DNA from: JADKFD01 sp050250665
GTDB taxonomy: Bacteria > Pseudomonadota > Gammaproteobacteria > Xanthomonadales > SZUA-5
Length of the DNA stretch: 64,000 bases
Assembly (NCBI GenBank): GCA_050250665.1
Contig: JBFWOF010000016.1
Coordinates: 43,476 to 107,475 of the forward strand
Direction: 5' to 3'
The translations under genes were made by a program, and so were the position numbers. Shown one piece after another: positions 1-8,930 of the stretch; positions within the stretch are counted from its first letter, which is position 1; every line of letters starts with the position of its first letter. Under the pieces are notes generated by a model, which did no database searches, was not told where the DNA came from, and saw only the letters and a list, made by a program, of their open reading frames with translations.

Positions 1-458
1 TGCCAATCCTGCTCAGCGATACGCAGCGTCCCCTGGGCCTGCGCCACTTCGACACTGGAAAGGACCGCCAGTGGCGCTCCGGCGCTGACTTCATCACCGA
101 GCCGTGCATGCCGAGAGATGACGATCGCTGCAACGCGTGGGGTGATCAGGGTAGTGCCATAGGCGTTGTCGACCACTTCCCCGGGCGCACGTAGCTCCTC
201 GCTCAGCGCGCTTGCATCCAATCTGGCAACGCGGATGCCCGCATCGGCCATTGCCGCGGCATCCATCTGAATCGGCTCGACGGCCGTTTCGTCGTCGTGC
301 TCTTCGCCATGTTCGTCGTCGTCTCCATCTTGATGCGCGTCCCGCTTTTCCGCGTGGCCGCCATCAGGAGTCAGAACGGGAATGGCCTCATCGGCCTGAG
401 AGCAGCCCGTCAGGGTCACAGCGCATAACAGCAGCGCGACAAATATCGTGCGAATCAT
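1..458 (-). CDS. RND efflux periplasmic adaptor, CzcB/CusB-like (partial)
   Basis: This is the first 152 codons of a membrane-fusion adaptor that would link an RND metal pump to an outer-membrane channel; the rest lies beyond base 1. The start ATG overlaps the stop of the upstream outer-membrane gene (ATGA), so the two are translationally coupled. The N-terminus is a lipoprotein signal with lipobox LTGC (Cys19). Residues 35-55 are rich in His, Asp and Glu (for example HGEEHDDE), a typical metal-binding leader of CzcB-type adaptors. The lipoyl/barrel-sandwich half follows (region ITPRVAAIV to LAVLSS). The substrate is probably a divalent metal or copper, judged from family and neighbours only. 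Confidence 0.8.
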   Translation of the reverse strand, partial: MIRTIFVALLLCAVTLTGCSQADEAIPVLTPDGGHAEKRDAHQDGDDDEHGEEHDDETAVEPIQMDAAAMADAGIRVARLDASALSEELRAPGEVVDNAYGTTLITPRVAAIVISRHARLGDEVSAGAPLAVLSSVEVAQAQGTLRIAEQDW

Positions 459-1735
459 GGGGTCACCTCCGAAACAATGGGATCGAATCCGACCCAGGCA
501 TCCAACCCACCAATGGCGGCAAGCGCCTCGACGCAGCTGGTCCAGAGACGGCCTTGCAGTTCTGTGCCGGCGAGCGCGGTATCCGATGTCTGTTTGAGTT
601 GGATCAGATAGTCGGCAGTACTGAGTTCGCCGGCGCGCCAGAGGCGCTCCAATAGTCGAGCCCGGGCGGTCACGTCGGTTCCGCCACTCTGCGACCAGCG
701 TGTCCAGGTTGCGTGCATCGTTGCGTACGTGCTCAAAGCCCGATCCGCTCGTGCGCTGAGTTCGACCAAGGTCAACCGGCGTTCCGCAGCGGCCGTATCG
801 GCGTCAGCGCGCGTTGCGACGACTTCGGCGCGAAATCTGTTGCGAACCTGGATTGGCACACTCACGGTAAGTCCGAACACGTTGTCGCTGATTGGCCCGA
901 AGTCGATACGTCCGACGCGGACGCCTATGGTCGGGTCAGGTCTCCGCTCTCGCTCGGCAACCGAGATGCGCTCCTCGGCGCTCCGTGTTTCGGCCGATGC
1001 AACAACGGCCGCCGGTAGCGTGGCCAACGACCATCCTTCGGCTCTGACCAACGGTGAGGGCGGGTCGGCACTCGGCGTCGACATCGCTACGCCGGGGACG
1101 CCTCCAACAACCCGGAAGGATTCGAGGGCCATCGCTGCAGCGGCCTCCAGAGCGGCCTGTTCAGCTTGGGCTTCGTCACGCGCGAGCAGCGACAGATCGC
1201 GTTCCAACGGGGAAACATCGCCAACGCCCAGCTGTTTCTCGGCGAGATCGGCGAAGCGCTGAATCAGGTCGAGACGCTGCTGACCCTGAACCACCCTGCG
1301 ACTCGTAGTCCAATACTCAGCCCAAGCCAGCAACCAGCGCTCTGCAAACTCACTTCGGCGCAGGTGCGCCCGTGCTTCGGCCAAGCTCAGTTCAGCAGCA
1401 CCTGCAGCCGTCCTTGCATTGCGCTTACCGTAGATATCGAGGGTCAGCGACATCCCGGCCGTCGTGGTTCTATCGCCCTCGTCGGAATAAGCAAATTCGA
1501 CTTCGGGGTTGTAAATCGGTTGGCTGGAGGCATTGGCGCGAGCGCGAGCCGCAGCCAAAGTAGCCTCGGTTGCTTCGGCAGCCGGATGCTGGCGCCAAGC
1601 CTCGCGCAGCGCGCTAGCAAGCGCCGAATCGGCGGTCGGAGATTGGGCAGTAGCAATTGGAGCGGCGGCAGTGAGAACCACAGCCAGCACTCCCGCGCGC
1701 GTCAACTGAACGCGCGCAAACCATTTGAACACCAT
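455..1735 (-). CDS. TolC-family outer membrane efflux protein, CzcC-like
   Basis: A 426-residue outer-membrane channel component of an RND efflux complex. A signal peptide covers about residues 1-31 (ends near TAQS). The body is Ala/Glu/Arg-rich alpha-helical sequence typical of the two repeated OEP domains; the length fits CzcC (about 420). The fragment YNPEVEFAYSDEGD near residue 78 matches the start of the first OEP repeat in metal-efflux TolC relatives. It is followed by the adaptor gene with a 4-base overlap and preceded by a small Cys/His protein gene, the order seen in czcICB-type operons. The inner-membrane pump gene should lie to the left of the window. Confidence 0.85.
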   Translation of the reverse strand: MVFKWFARVQLTRAGVLAVVLTAAAPIATAQSPTADSALASALREAWRQHPAAEATEATLAAARARANASSQPIYNPEVEFAYSDEGDRTTTAGMSLTLDIYGKRNARTAAGAAELSLAEARAHLRRSEFAERWLLAWAEYWTTSRRVVQGQQRLDLIQRFADLAEKQLGVGDVSPLERDLSLLARDEAQAEQAALEAAAAMALESFRVVGGVPGVAMSTPSADPPSPLVRAEGWSLATLPAAVVASAETRSAEERISVAERERRPDPTIGVRVGRIDFGPISDNVFGLTVSVPIQVRNRFRAEVVATRADADTAAAERRLTLVELSARADRALSTYATMHATWTRWSQSGGTDVTARARLLERLWRAGELSTADYLIQLKQTSDTALAGTELQGRLWTSCVEALAAIGGLDAWVGFDPIVSEVTP

Positions 1736-1802
1736 GAGGGGATCCTCTGAACGGTACTAAACCTGACGACGCGCACTGCGCGCCATGCGAACCAGGGTCA
1801 GA

Positions 1803-2168
1803 TCAGACGATCGGGGGGCGCAACATCAACTTGGGCGGGGCGTTGGCGCGTGCAAGCGGCGGCAAATCGGTAAGGGCAACCGCCAACGATATGACTGGTT
1901 GTTCGCCGCTTACAGGAATCGTTGCCGCCAGGTGGCATCCGCTGTGCAGACAATCTCCGCAGGGATTTTGGCTATCGCCGTCGTCGGCGTGTGTGGCATC
2001 AGAGAACAAGGCATGTTCAGCCACATGCGCGATTTCGGCAATGTCGCTGGGGGCACATGCCACCACCATACCCACGCGCAACAAGATGATTGCCAGTGCG
2101 AAAAAGGCCAGCCGCGCTGATCGGCGCAGGGCTTCGAGGCGAAATGCAGGTTGGTGGCGGCGAGACAT
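1803..2168 (-). CDS. small Cys/His-containing secreted or membrane protein, CzcI-like position
   Basis: A 121-residue protein with one hydrophobic segment (about residues 18-38, ending VGMVVACAPSD) that may be a signal peptide or anchor. A motif with possible metal ligands, CGDCLHSGCH, lies near residues 70-80, together with several His and Asp residues. It lies just upstream of the CzcC-like gene in the same direction, where CzcI or related small periplasmic metal proteins are often encoded. I do not recognise the exact family, and no clear ribosome-binding site supports the chosen start, so an internal start is possible. Confidence 0.55.
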   Translation of the reverse strand: MSRRHQPAFRLEALRRSARLAFFALAIILLRVGMVVACAPSDIAEIAHVAEHALFSDATHADDGDSQNPCGDCLHSGCHLAATIPVSGEQPVISLAVALTDLPPLARANAPPKLMLRPPIV

Positions 2169-2407
2169 GGAGCGCAGGCTAGCAGCGCGACGCGCTGATA
2201 CACAATTTCAATCCAGTGTTTTCGTCCGGCAGGGCGTTCCGATCAGATTTGGTCACGCTGGTCATCAGCGGTACCTGGATTGGAAATGGGCCGCACCAGC
2301 TATCCGCCTGACCTGGCGGCCAGCGGGCGCGTGAATGCCGAAGAGGCGAAGGTCCCACCGCGCCGTCCATTCGAGCGGCAGGCCGAGAAGATACCTGCGA
2401 ACCCGTT

Positions 2408-3727
2408 TCAATCTTGCTCGCCATTGGCTCGAAGTCCGCGCAGGTAGAAGTGCTCGAAGGCTACAACGACGATGATCGCCAGCAGGCTGACAACGATGAT
2501 CAGCGGATCGGAGGAGCCCTTGACGATCAAGAATGCCCCCAGGGCCACGATGTCGAGGACGATCGCGGTGGCGAGAACCACACGGTTCGCGCCGACGTCG
2601 TGGTGCAGGTGTCGCAAGACACCCCAGTGAATGGTGATATCCATCAGCAGGTAGAAGATCGCGCCCATTGAAGCGATACGGGACAGATCGAACACGGCTG
2701 CGAGGACGGCAGCGATGACCACGGTGTAGACCAAGGTGTGTTTCTGAATGTCGCCCGGCATCCCAAAATGGCGGTGCGGGATCAGCTTCATCTCGGTGAG
2801 CATTGCCAGCATGCGCGAGACCGCAAAGATGCTCGCCAGCAAGCCGGAGGCTGTCGCGGTCATGGCGATGGCCACGGTGAACCATATCCCGTATCCACCC
2901 ATCGCTGGCCTGGCCGCCTCGGCGAGCGAATAGTCTTTGGCGACGATGATCTCATTGAGCGTCAGGCTCGACGCCACCGCGAAGCAAACGGCAAGGTACA
3001 CGACTAGACAGATCGCCAGGGAGATGAGGATGGCGCGGCCGACGTTTTTCTTGGGCTCCGTGACCTCGTCGCCCGTATTGGTGATCGTGGTGAAGCCCTT
3101 GAAGGCGAGGATCGCCAGGGCGACACCACCGAGGAAGGTCCCAAGCGTTGGGTCGCCGCTAGGGGGAATGATTCTGGTCTGTAGGCTGATCCCAGAGGCG
3201 GCCAGGGCAATCGCCGCGAACACCAGGAGCCCGCCGATCTTGACGACTGCGCTGACGTTCGCCACCGTCCCGATGGCCTTGTTGCCGGCAAGATTCACCA
3301 GAAACGCCGCGACAATGAGACCGACCGCGAGTACCGGGACCCAGATCCCGGCCTGGTCAGATTGGAAAAGCTGCAGAGTGTAGGTGCCGAAGGTGCGCGC
3401 CACCAAGCTCTCACTGATGATCATCGACAGCGTCATGAGCAGTGCGGCGGCTCCCGTCACCGTGGTCTCGCCATACGCTTTCTTGAGGATCATGGCGATG
3501 CCGCCAGCGGATGGGTAGGCGCTGGCGACCTTGATGTAGCTGTATGCGCTGAAGCCGCTGATGACCGCCGCGATGATAAATGTGATCGGGAAGAGTCCTC
3601 CTGCGAGCTCGGCGACCTGCCCGGTGAGTGCGAAGATGCCGGCACCAATCATCACGCCGGTGCCCATCGCAATCGTCCCTAGCAGGCTGAGGCTGCCCTT
3701 GCGGTACTCAGCTGAGCGCTTGTTCAT
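2408..3727 (-). CDS. APC-family amino acid permease
   Basis: A 439-residue inner-membrane transporter with about 12 hydrophobic segments. The first transmembrane segment carries the glycine-rich motif GTGVMIGAGIF (residues 22-32) that forms the substrate site of APC-superfamily amino acid/polyamine permeases. The sequence around residues 205-215 (AILAFKGFTTITNTG) is the TM6 equivalent. The start lies 3 bases after the stop of the UbiB-like fusion gene, so the two are probably co-transcribed. The substrate cannot be read from the sequence. Confidence 0.85.
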   Translation of the reverse strand: MNKRSAEYRKGSLSLLGTIAMGTGVMIGAGIFALTGQVAELAGGLFPITFIIAAVISGFSAYSYIKVASAYPSAGGIAMILKKAYGETTVTGAAALLMTLSMIISESLVARTFGTYTLQLFQSDQAGIWVPVLAVGLIVAAFLVNLAGNKAIGTVANVSAVVKIGGLLVFAAIALAASGISLQTRIIPPSGDPTLGTFLGGVALAILAFKGFTTITNTGDEVTEPKKNVGRAILISLAICLVVYLAVCFAVASSLTLNEIIVAKDYSLAEAARPAMGGYGIWFTVAIAMTATASGLLASIFAVSRMLAMLTEMKLIPHRHFGMPGDIQKHTLVYTVVIAAVLAAVFDLSRIASMGAIFYLLMDITIHWGVLRHLHHDVGANRVVLATAIVLDIVALGAFLIVKGSSDPLIIVVSLLAIIVVVAFEHFYLRGLRANGEQD

Positions 3728-3730
3728 CCG

Positions 3731-6022
3731 TCAGTCTCCATCCACATTGGGGTTGCCTGAGGAAACATTCGGGTCGCCAGTGGATGGGCTGTGGGCAGCA
3801 CGTCCGGTGTCGGCACCGTCTGCGCGCTCATGGAATCCGCACCCATCGTCATCCTCCGATGTGGCGCGGTCGCATGGTTTCGAATCTGGCGTTCCCGGTG
3901 CGGGTGAGCTTGGTGGCTCAATCGGATACCAACGAAAGTCGCAGCGCTCGGCGCCCGAAGCAATCGTGCCGGTTCGGATCAGCTTCCCGCCCCATGTCTG
4001 CGCCAGCGGAAAATCGAGCCGACAAAAGGTCTGAATGCAAAGTTCCGATGAGCCCTGACTGGCGAAAAACTCGGCAACTGGACACTTCGCGCAATCGAAA
4101 GCGACGGCACCGTCCGAACTCGGGACGTCGCGCCACTCGTAGCTCGGCGAACCGAAGGGGAAGCTGCGGAATAGATCTGTCGCCAGCTTCAAGCGTTTGC
4201 GCGGATCCCGCGTGAACGCGCTGGCGATGAGCAACGGCGGCTCGGCCATTTGTCGGTAAACACGCCATCCGATGTCGTAGATCAGCTGGTGGGATTCTGC
4301 GGAGGCGACACCATGTCGGAGCAGCGTTTCATGCATCGCCAGAATCAAGGCGGCCGCGTGGGTGCTGAACACGGCGCCCAGCGTTGGCTGGATCTCCACC
4401 GAGGGCTCAAGTTGGTAGTAGCGAGCCCAGGTTTGCTTCATGAGATCGCTGACTGACCCGGCGAGCGGCGCCGTTTTCAACGCTTCCTCGGCGTGTCGTT
4501 CAACAATCGCTTGCCAAAATGCGCCCCCTTCCAGCGCGCGCCGAAACACGCTCTCGAGACGATCGCGGAGCTCGCCGAAAACCTCGACGGGCGCCTCCCA
4601 GTCCCAATTCTCGTCAAGCGACTCCGATGGCAGCATCTCTCCGAGCAGCAAAAACTCGGGCGCCAGTTGAGAAACCCGCCGCATGAGCAGGTCTAGCGAC
4701 CCGGCACGCGCGGCATATTCGCGCGCGATGAAGGGTCTGGAAAGCTGTTCGAATCGCGCATCAGGAGCCAGCACGAAGATGAGAGTCTCCGCCGTCGTGA
4801 GCGCCTTGGCATGCAGCATCAGTTCGCTGGGAAAGACGAATCCATGTTCGTAGCCCGCCATCATCATCTCGAGATAGACCTTCGCGAAACTCATCTCGCT
4901 CAGACGGGAGCTATAGAACTTCTCGGCGAGGATCAGGAAGCGCTCAAAGAACGCCTCCTCGTTGGCGCCCAGCAACATCCGCGTCTGCGCCTTGAAATGG
5001 TGAAAAGCGCGTCGGGTCTGTCGCTGGACCACTGCGAACCAGTAGAGAATGAACCGATCCCGTTGCCGCGGCGTCAACTCCCCAACCATGCCGAAATCGA
5101 TCAGGGTGACGGTCCCATCACGGTGAAAGACGATATTCCCTGGATGAAGGTCGGCATGAAACAGCCCATCGGAGACGAACATCTGCAGCAGAACGTCGAC
5201 GAGCAGCACGACCAGTCGCTGTTTTGCCTCCGCATCAAGCGACTTGGCGGCCTCCTGGAGGCGCATCCCCTCAACCCACGTCATGGTCAACAGACCTGGG
5301 CGCGTATGGCTCCAACAAACCGTGGGAAACCTGATTTCGAAGCGCCCCGGGAAATTGGCGCGGAAACGGTCGATGACCCGCCCCTCCTGGGAAAAGTCCA
5401 GCTCCAGCAGCGTGTAGCGCCTGAACTCCGCGATGAACTCGCGTAGATTCGTCCGCTGCTTGCGTTGCGGAAACAAGCGATACAGCCAGCCCATTCCAAA
5501 CTCGATAGCATCCAGGTCGCGGACAACCAGCCGTTCGAGATCGGGTCGCTGGACCTTGACTGCCACCACGGTGTCGTCCGGCAGCGTTGCGCGATGTACT
5601 TGGGCGAGCGATGCGGCGGCAACGGGTTTCCGCTCGAAGGCAGCGAATAGCGCTTCGACAGGCTGGCCAAGTTGGCTCTCGATCATGCTGCGGATCGCCT
5701 GGAGCGGCACCTCCGGCGCATTCTCCTGCAGGCGCGAAAGCGCTTCGATATACGCCTGCGGCATCACGTCCGGACGTGTGCTGAGAATCTGGCCCAGCTT
5801 GACGAAAACCGGGCCAAGCGCCACCAAGCGCGTCGCGAACCGGGTTGGGGCGCCGTCACTTGCCTTGCCGCTAAGCGATCGGCGCAGAGCGCGGTATTCC
5901 GGCAGCAACACGCGCCAGACGGCGATCAGACGCAGCAGATTTCGCACCCAACTTGCCTTGACGGGTCGCTGGTTCTCTGCCGAGCCTTGGTCAGCCGCTC
6001 TGCGGTTTATCACTTGCCACAT
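3731..6022 (-). CDS. UbiB/ABC1-type atypical kinase fused to ATC-hydrolase-like C-terminal domain
   Basis: About 763 residues from the chosen start (the frame is open to 6085, but that would overlap the preceding small gene much more). The N-terminal half is an ABC1/AarF kinase-like domain: KLGQ (75-78), the Ala-rich loop AAASLAQ (135-141), VAVKVQRP (153-160), HADLHPGN (289-296) and LIDFG (307-311). UbiB relatives act in ubiquinone or lipid metabolism. The C-terminal part (about 560-700) contains FDCAKCPVAEFF and ends in a CDFRW motif near 694-698. This resembles the L-2-amino-thiazoline-4-carboxylate hydrolase family. A low-complexity tail rich in Asp, Ser and Pro follows. UbiB proteins normally end in two membrane helices, which are absent here. 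A fusion of these two domains is unusual. Confidence 0.8.
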   Translation of the reverse strand: MWQVINRRAADQGSAENQRPVKASWVRNLLRLIAVWRVLLPEYRALRRSLSGKASDGAPTRFATRLVALGPVFVKLGQILSTRPDVMPQAYIEALSRLQENAPEVPLQAIRSMIESQLGQPVEALFAAFERKPVAAASLAQVHRATLPDDTVVAVKVQRPDLERLVVRDLDAIEFGMGWLYRLFPQRKQRTNLREFIAEFRRYTLLELDFSQEGRVIDRFRANFPGRFEIRFPTVCWSHTRPGLLTMTWVEGMRLQEAAKSLDAEAKQRLVVLLVDVLLQMFVSDGLFHADLHPGNIVFHRDGTVTLIDFGMVGELTPRQRDRFILYWFAVVQRQTRRAFHHFKAQTRMLLGANEEAFFERFLILAEKFYSSRLSEMSFAKVYLEMMMAGYEHGFVFPSELMLHAKALTTAETLIFVLAPDARFEQLSRPFIAREYAARAGSLDLLMRRVSQLAPEFLLLGEMLPSESLDENWDWEAPVEVFGELRDRLESVFRRALEGGAFWQAIVERHAEEALKTAPLAGSVSDLMKQTWARYYQLEPSVEIQPTLGAVFSTHAAALILAMHETLLRHGVASAESHQLIYDIGWRVYRQMAEPPLLIASAFTRDPRKRLKLATDLFRSFPFGSPSYEWRDVPSSDGAVAFDCAKCPVAEFFASQGSSELCIQTFCRLDFPLAQTWGGKLIRTGTIASGAERCDFRWYPIEPPSSPAPGTPDSKPCDRATSEDDDGCGFHERADGADTGRAAHSPSTGDPNVSSGNPNVDGD

Positions 6023-6137
6023 CCGGTGCGCCTGCCTGCTCTTCACGCGCACGTTTGCGCCGGAGATTCCAGCCGACCAGGGCAAATACGAGTAGCAGGA
6101 TGAAGCCGCTGGCGATGGTGATGGCTTGACCGTTCAT
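5991..6137 (-). CDS. 48-residue single-pass membrane protein
   Basis: A short gene between the methyltransferase and the UbiB fusion. It starts one base after the methyltransferase stop and has a strong GGAGG ribosome-binding site inside the end of that gene, so translation is probably coupled. Residues 7-23 (IASGFILLLVFALVGWN) form one transmembrane helix followed by a positively charged patch RRKRAREE, predicting a cytoplasmic C-terminus. It overlaps the start of the kinase gene by about 30 bases. No family is recognised; it may be a small accessory or stability factor for one of its membrane neighbours. Confidence 0.65.
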   Translation of the reverse strand: MNGQAITIASGFILLLVFALVGWNLRRKRAREEQAGAPDVASDKPQSG

Positions 6138-6138
6138 C

Positions 6139-6759
6139 TCACGCCTCCTTGAGGTGGCCGCTGCCGTAGCGGGGGATAAACATCGGAACGCGACGCTGGT
6201 ACTCGCGGTATTCGTCGCCGAATTTCTCGAGCATTTGCGCCTCTTCTTTTCGGGCGAGCAGCGTGTAAGCGAGGACGATGATCGGGAACGCGGCGACGGA
6301 GACGATGGTCGGCCAGTGCACGACGCCTTCTCCGAAGACGATGAGGAACAAGCCCGTGTACTGTGGATGGCGCACACGTGCATAAACGCCGTCGGTCATG
6401 AGCGTTTCCTCGCGCCGCGCTTGGTGAATCCGCCGCCAGCCATCTGCGACCAGGGTGGCGCCGCTGAAAACAATCGCGTAGCCCAGCACCATGGCCACGA
6501 TGTGGGCGAGCTCGTTGCCAAAGAGCTGTGCCCAGAGGTTGCCGCCGTCCCCCCACCTGAGATCAAGCCCGAAGTACCGCGCCAGGAAGTAGATGGTCAG
6601 CGGGAACCCGTACATCTCAGCATAGAAAGCGATGATGAAGGCCTGGACGACGCCGGCACGCGTCCACTCCTTCCAGTTCTGAGGCGCCAGATAGCGATAC
6701 AAAAGCCAAGAGACAATGACAATGACGATGACCGCAAGGCCCCACATTCCAACGTGCAT
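6139..6759 (-). CDS. PEMT/isoprenylcysteine carboxyl methyltransferase-type membrane protein
   Basis: A 206-residue protein with about five hydrophobic segments. The conserved region GVYARVRHPQYTGLFL (about 124-139) is the signature of the ICMT/PEMT methyltransferase superfamily, which binds S-adenosylmethionine at the membrane. The C-terminal E-E-x(n)-YREYQRRVP motif fits as well. The true substrate in bacteria is mostly unknown; it could be a lipid or a small molecule. A clear paralogue sits at 20341-21012 in the second operon, with the shared motif AEMYGFPLTIY. Confidence 0.8.
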   Translation of the reverse strand: MHVGMWGLAVIVIVIVSWLLYRYLAPQNWKEWTRAGVVQAFIIAFYAEMYGFPLTIYFLARYFGLDLRWGDGGNLWAQLFGNELAHIVAMVLGYAIVFSGATLVADGWRRIHQARREETLMTDGVYARVRHPQYTGLFLIVFGEGVVHWPTIVSVAAFPIIVLAYTLLARKEEAQMLEKFGDEYREYQRRVPMFIPRYGSGHLKEA

Positions 6760-7195
6760 CAGAGCGTCTCCTTTATTGCGCTATCCAAGCTCGGCGCAAA
6801 CGTCGCGGGCGTCGCTGACGCCGCCGAGCAGATCGATGGCGCGGTGCGCAATGGGTTCATGTCTGATCCTCCGGATGTGCATCGCTGGCCGCGTGGGATG
6901 CGCCGATGACACGTTCCAATACGGTATCGAGAGCATGAATGCCCGTCTGTTTGTTAGCGCATGAACTTCCTTTCTTCATTTCTGATGTTTCGATTCCTCG
7001 GAGTCCTGGACGCGCTGCATGCAGGGATGGCTTCGACTGCGGCGACGGCAGCCGCCAGTTGCAGGCGCATCGACGACGCCACATGAACCGGAACGGTGGC
7101 AAATCGCTGCCGGACTTCGAATAGGGACCTGATTTCACCAATTCACTCCTCCTAAGGCCACCGCTGTGATCAGCGGTGGCCGCCAAATCCCGGGT
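6760..7195. other. intergenic region with one copy of a 78-bp repeat
   Basis: No convincing gene is seen here. The minus strand contains weak overlapping small frames: a 40-codon frame 6979-6857, then a 33-codon frame that begins with an ATGA overlap and ends on the methyltransferase start. Part of this sequence recurs at 9184-9261. The arrangement could be a leader with short peptides or the remains of a gene. Confidence 0.4.
6815..6892 (-). repeat. 78-bp direct repeat, copy A
   Basis: This 78-bp segment matches 9184-9261 at 72 of 78 positions by eye, in the same orientation, with a fully identical central stretch over about 30 bases. It lies just upstream of the membrane methyltransferase gene. 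Neither copy is inside a recognised gene. Confidence 0.85.
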
Positions 7196-7531
7196 CTATT
7201 TCGCTTTCGCCGTCAATTGACGCAAGTACTCAATGACCATCTTGGCATCGTCCTCGGTCAGACTCGGATTAGCGCCTTTGGGCGGCATCGCCATTGGTGA
7301 GCCTTTGGACTGGAAACCGTTCATGATATTGGCAATGAGTATCGAGTCGTCTTTGTCGAGCCGGCCGGCTTCACCAAGATTGGGCACACCCGGAATTGCA
7401 CCTTCGGCCTTCGGCCCGTGGCAAGCGATACAGGTGGTCTGGTATAGCGCTTGGCCATCTGCGGCTTGCCCCGCGCCAGCATGGAGCGCAAGAACCACGG
7501 CGATGACGAAAATTCTCAGCGACATGGTCAA
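7196..7531 (-). CDS. small periplasmic c-type cytochrome
   Basis: A 111-residue class I cytochrome c. A signal peptide covers residues 1-23 (ends GQAAD). The haem-binding motif CIACH lies at about residues 34-38, with a likely distal Met ligand in the MAMPPKG segment near residue 80. A C-terminal helix (DDAKMVIEYLRQL) is typical of cytochrome c551/c555-like electron carriers. Its start overlaps the stop of the preceding cytochrome gene by 4 bases, so the pair is probably one operon and may exchange electrons. Confidence 0.9.
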   Translation of the reverse strand: MTMSLRIFVIAVVLALHAGAGQAADGQALYQTTCIACHGPKAEGAIPGVPNLGEAGRLDKDDSILIANIMNGFQSKGSPMAMPPKGANPSLTEDDAKMVIEYLRQLTAKAK

Positions 7532-7815
7532 TTACTCCCCTGCAAAAATAAGGTAATGTCACGAGTTACACTGCCATCTAAACCGGCACGCAGCCGCATG
7601 TGTGTGGTGCTGATGCGCCATTGTGCGTCGTTTAGTGATTTTGGGTCGCGCATATTGTGGCAGCGGGCACAGTTGTCTGCCCAGGCTTTGGCACCGCGGA
7701 CATACGCTGCCATGTCGACCGCTGGCGGCGTAGACTCCGCCGTTGATGGCTCCGCCCCAACGGCCAGTTCAGGCAAAGCAAGAGATGCGAGTATCAATAG
7801 TGGAATAATGTGCAT
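7528..7815 (-). CDS. short c-type cytochrome
   Basis: A 95-residue exported protein. A signal peptide covers about residues 1-20 (ends VGAE), and a CARCH haem motif (about residues 49-53) is followed by NMRDPKSLNDAQW. The downstream THMRLRAGLDG stretch could give a Met ligand. This pattern resembles diheme/monoheme cytochromes of the type found beside electron-transfer porins. It lies 11 bases after the outer-membrane protein gene and overlaps the next cytochrome gene. The exact partner is not known. Confidence 0.8.
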   Translation of the reverse strand: MHIIPLLILASLALPELAVGAEPSTAESTPPAVDMAAYVRGAKAWADNCARCHNMRDPKSLNDAQWRISTTHMRLRAGLDGSVTRDITLFLQGSN

Positions 7816-7826
7816 GGCATATTTCC

Positions 7827-8930
7827 TCAGAAGCCAAAGGCAAATTGAAGCAGGACTCGATCGGCAGCCGTTTCTTCGTTAGCGCTGCTGTTCGACTCCC
7901 AGCTAAGTTTCAGCAGCGATCGCGAACTGAAGAGGTAGTTCAAACCGATAGCGGTCTGCCGATACGTGGCTTCGGAGTGGGGCGAATTGGAATCGCCGAA
8001 GCGAAGAACGGTTTCCCAGTGTTCACCGCCAAAGCGGAAGTTACCTTGCAGATACCATGCGCGCCACTTAGCACCATCTGGCACCAGGCTGGCAGCAGCC
8101 GATCCAACTCGCTGTTGCAGCCACTCGCCGCGCACACCGAAGTTCTTGTGCGCTTGCCATGACAGGTCAATCCCCTGCACGGCGTACAGCCGCGAGGGTT
8201 CCTCGAATTCACTCTTTACTCCGACATGGCCAGCATCGCCTCCGGCCAGGCGGACGTTTCCGCTGGCTAAGGACATCCCGAGTTCCAGCGTCGGAATCGG
8301 CAGCCAACCGAGACGGCCTCCCGCCACTCGCTCGCCATCGGGATTGTCGCTGCTTGCCTCGACGTCCAGGTCAAGGTCATCCATTCCTTCCAGTCCGAGG
8401 CTTGGTCCGTTTGCCAAGTAGAGTGCGTAGTTGATACTTTGACCGCCAGCAAAGGCCTTTCCACCGCGGAGTTGAAGACCAAAATCCGAAAGTGGGGCGG
8501 CACCGCCATGGCCAAACCCGGCGGGTACGGAGGCCAATTTGTTGATCCAGGAAGGATGCATGTTCTGGAAAAAATAGCCGACCGGACTCAGAAACTGACC
8601 TGCGACCAAGGCCACGTTGTCGTTTATGAGCCAATTTACCGTTGCGTATTCAAGCGCTGTCTCAGTATCGCCGCGATCGTTGCCCTCGAGCTCGAATTCA
8701 GCTTCGAAAAAAAGCGACTCGCCGACTTGCATGTGCACAATGGGTGCGAGCGTGTACGTGAATTCTGAATCTCCTCCATCGACATTTGTGAGTGTTGTGT
8801 CGGCATAGCCGGCAACGTGAAACATCACATCAGATCCCGAAGCGAACGTCGGAGTGGTTGCTAAAACTGAACTGGTCAAAATGAGCGACGCTATTTGGAG
8901 TCGTTGAGGTCTTTTTCTTGGTGTAAACAT
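7827..8930 (-). CDS. outer membrane porin-like beta-barrel protein
   Basis: A 367-residue protein with a signal peptide (about 1-30, ends TFAS) and alternating polar/aromatic strands typical of a beta barrel. It ends in phenylalanine (QFAFGF), as expected for recognition by the BAM machinery. The stretch VNWLINDNVALVAGQFLSPV (about residues 93-112) resembles phosphate-selective-porin or OprO/P-type families. The ribosome-binding site AAGGAAAT lies just upstream. Two cytochrome genes follow in the same direction, so an extracellular or periplasmic electron-transfer role is possible but not shown. Confidence 0.75.
   Translation of the reverse strand: MFTPRKRPQRLQIASLILTSSVLATTPTFASGSDVMFHVAGYADTTLTNVDGGDSEFTYTLAPIVHMQVGESLFFEAEFELEGNDRGDTETALEYATVNWLINDNVALVAGQFLSPVGYFFQNMHPSWINKLASVPAGFGHGGAAPLSDFGLQLRGGKAFAGGQSINYALYLANGPSLGLEGMDDLDLDVEASSDNPDGERVAGGRLGWLPIPTLELGMSLASGNVRLAGGDAGHVGVKSEFEEPSRLYAVQGIDLSWQAHKNFGVRGEWLQQRVGSAAASLVPDGAKWRAWYLQGNFRFGGEHWETVLRFGDSNSPHSEATYRQTAIGLNYLFSSRSLLKLSWESNSSANEETAADRVLLQFAFGF

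Noticed and set aside
2179..2424. 81-codon open frame on the minus strand after the permease gene
   Set aside because: No recognised motif, poor composition, and it overlaps the end of the permease gene without a ribosome-binding site.
6857..7186. 109-codon open frame on the minus strand
   Set aside because: Low-complexity charged sequence with no signal, partly within the repeated 78-bp segment; kept only as an intergenic note.
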